Shown: positions 29,214 to 29,288 of the stretch, in pieces
Position numbering within the stretch: the stretch's first letter is position 1
Layout of the letters: each line of letters opens with the position of its first letter
NCBI GenBank assembly: GCA_033557675.1
Contig: JAWQRM010000135.1
Location: forward strand, 1 to 29,288
Origin: Coptodactyla brooksi
Taxonomy: Eukaryota; Arthropoda; Insecta; Coleoptera; Scarabaeidae
Length of the DNA stretch: 29,288 bases
Direction: 5' to 3'
Position numbers and translations under genes: made by a program
Notes under the pieces: generated by a model
The model's database searches: none
Seen by the model: only the letters and a program-made list of their open reading frames with translations
What the model was told of the DNA's origin: nothing

Positions 29214-29288
29214 AGGTGGGGTGAAAAGTAACCTCCTTGACCGCCAGAATGCGCTGTTACTGCAAAAAAAGGTTACGGTGCCTTGAAG
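29214..29288. other. Possible start of another element at window edge
   Basis: Immediately past the inverted repeat the sequence becomes GC-richer and begins TAGGTGGGGTGAAAAGTAAC, resembling a mariner-type terminal repeat. Too little remains to decide. Confidence 0.25.

Noticed and set aside
1..29288. CRISPR array, operon or bacterial promoter features
   Set aside because: The window is eukaryotic; there are no regularly spaced repeats, operons or ribosome binding sites.

Overview
The window looks like AT-rich intergenic or intronic DNA from an insect (possibly another arthropod). I see no intact protein-coding gene. Almost everything recognisable is a decayed transposable element: piggyBac, Tc1, several mariner-like elements of the DD41D type with long terminal inverted repeats, three non-LTR retrotransposon fragments, a tRNA-derived SINE, and at least four loci of Penelope-like retroelement (PLE) sequence. 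The element mix, the TA- and CAGGGTG-type ends and the base composition suggest an insect. I cannot name the order.

Layout: 1-3500 is mostly featureless apart from small hairpins. 3521-5193 (minus) is a broken piggyBac transposase. 5401-6030 is the end of a PLE (GIY-YIG C-terminus) folded back on itself and joined to a hammerhead-ribozyme-like motif. 6709-6885 is another fold-back carrying part of that motif. 9286-9608 is a decayed relative followed by a 98-bp direct repeat. 9927-10083 is a short MITE. 10812-11316 (minus) is a Tc1 remnant with the catalytic E changed to Q. 11973-12265 is a non-LTR reverse transcriptase scrap. 12735-13780 is an inverted pair of mariner-like transposase ends. 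14180-14488 is a CpG-rich block ending in a strong splice donor, the best candidate for a host promoter and non-coding first exon. 15403-17198 is a mariner-like element with about 180-bp inverted repeats. 17276-18962 holds three PLE reverse-transcriptase pieces in alternating orientation, abutting a Jockey-like fragment (18963-19440). 21430-21790 is another non-LTR 3' end. 22335-22530 is a SINE. 24979-26674 is a DD41D mariner-like element whose 352-codon frame is kept but has seven stops. 27250-29203 is a giant inverted repeat (arms about 0.85-0.92 kb) with hammerhead-like motifs in both arms and at its centre.

The most interesting theme is the recurring hammerhead-like motif (5928-5970, 28135-28177, 27340-27381, 29070-29116, plus decayed copies near 9335-9387 and 6768-6828). 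Its stem I differs in sequence between loci but stays paired, and it sits next to PLE coding sequence or large inverted repeats. Hammerhead motifs are already known from PLEs, so the novelty lies in the fold-back architecture and in a consistent extra nucleotide between the conserved core and stem II. Coordinates and translations were read by eye; no alignment or folding software was run.
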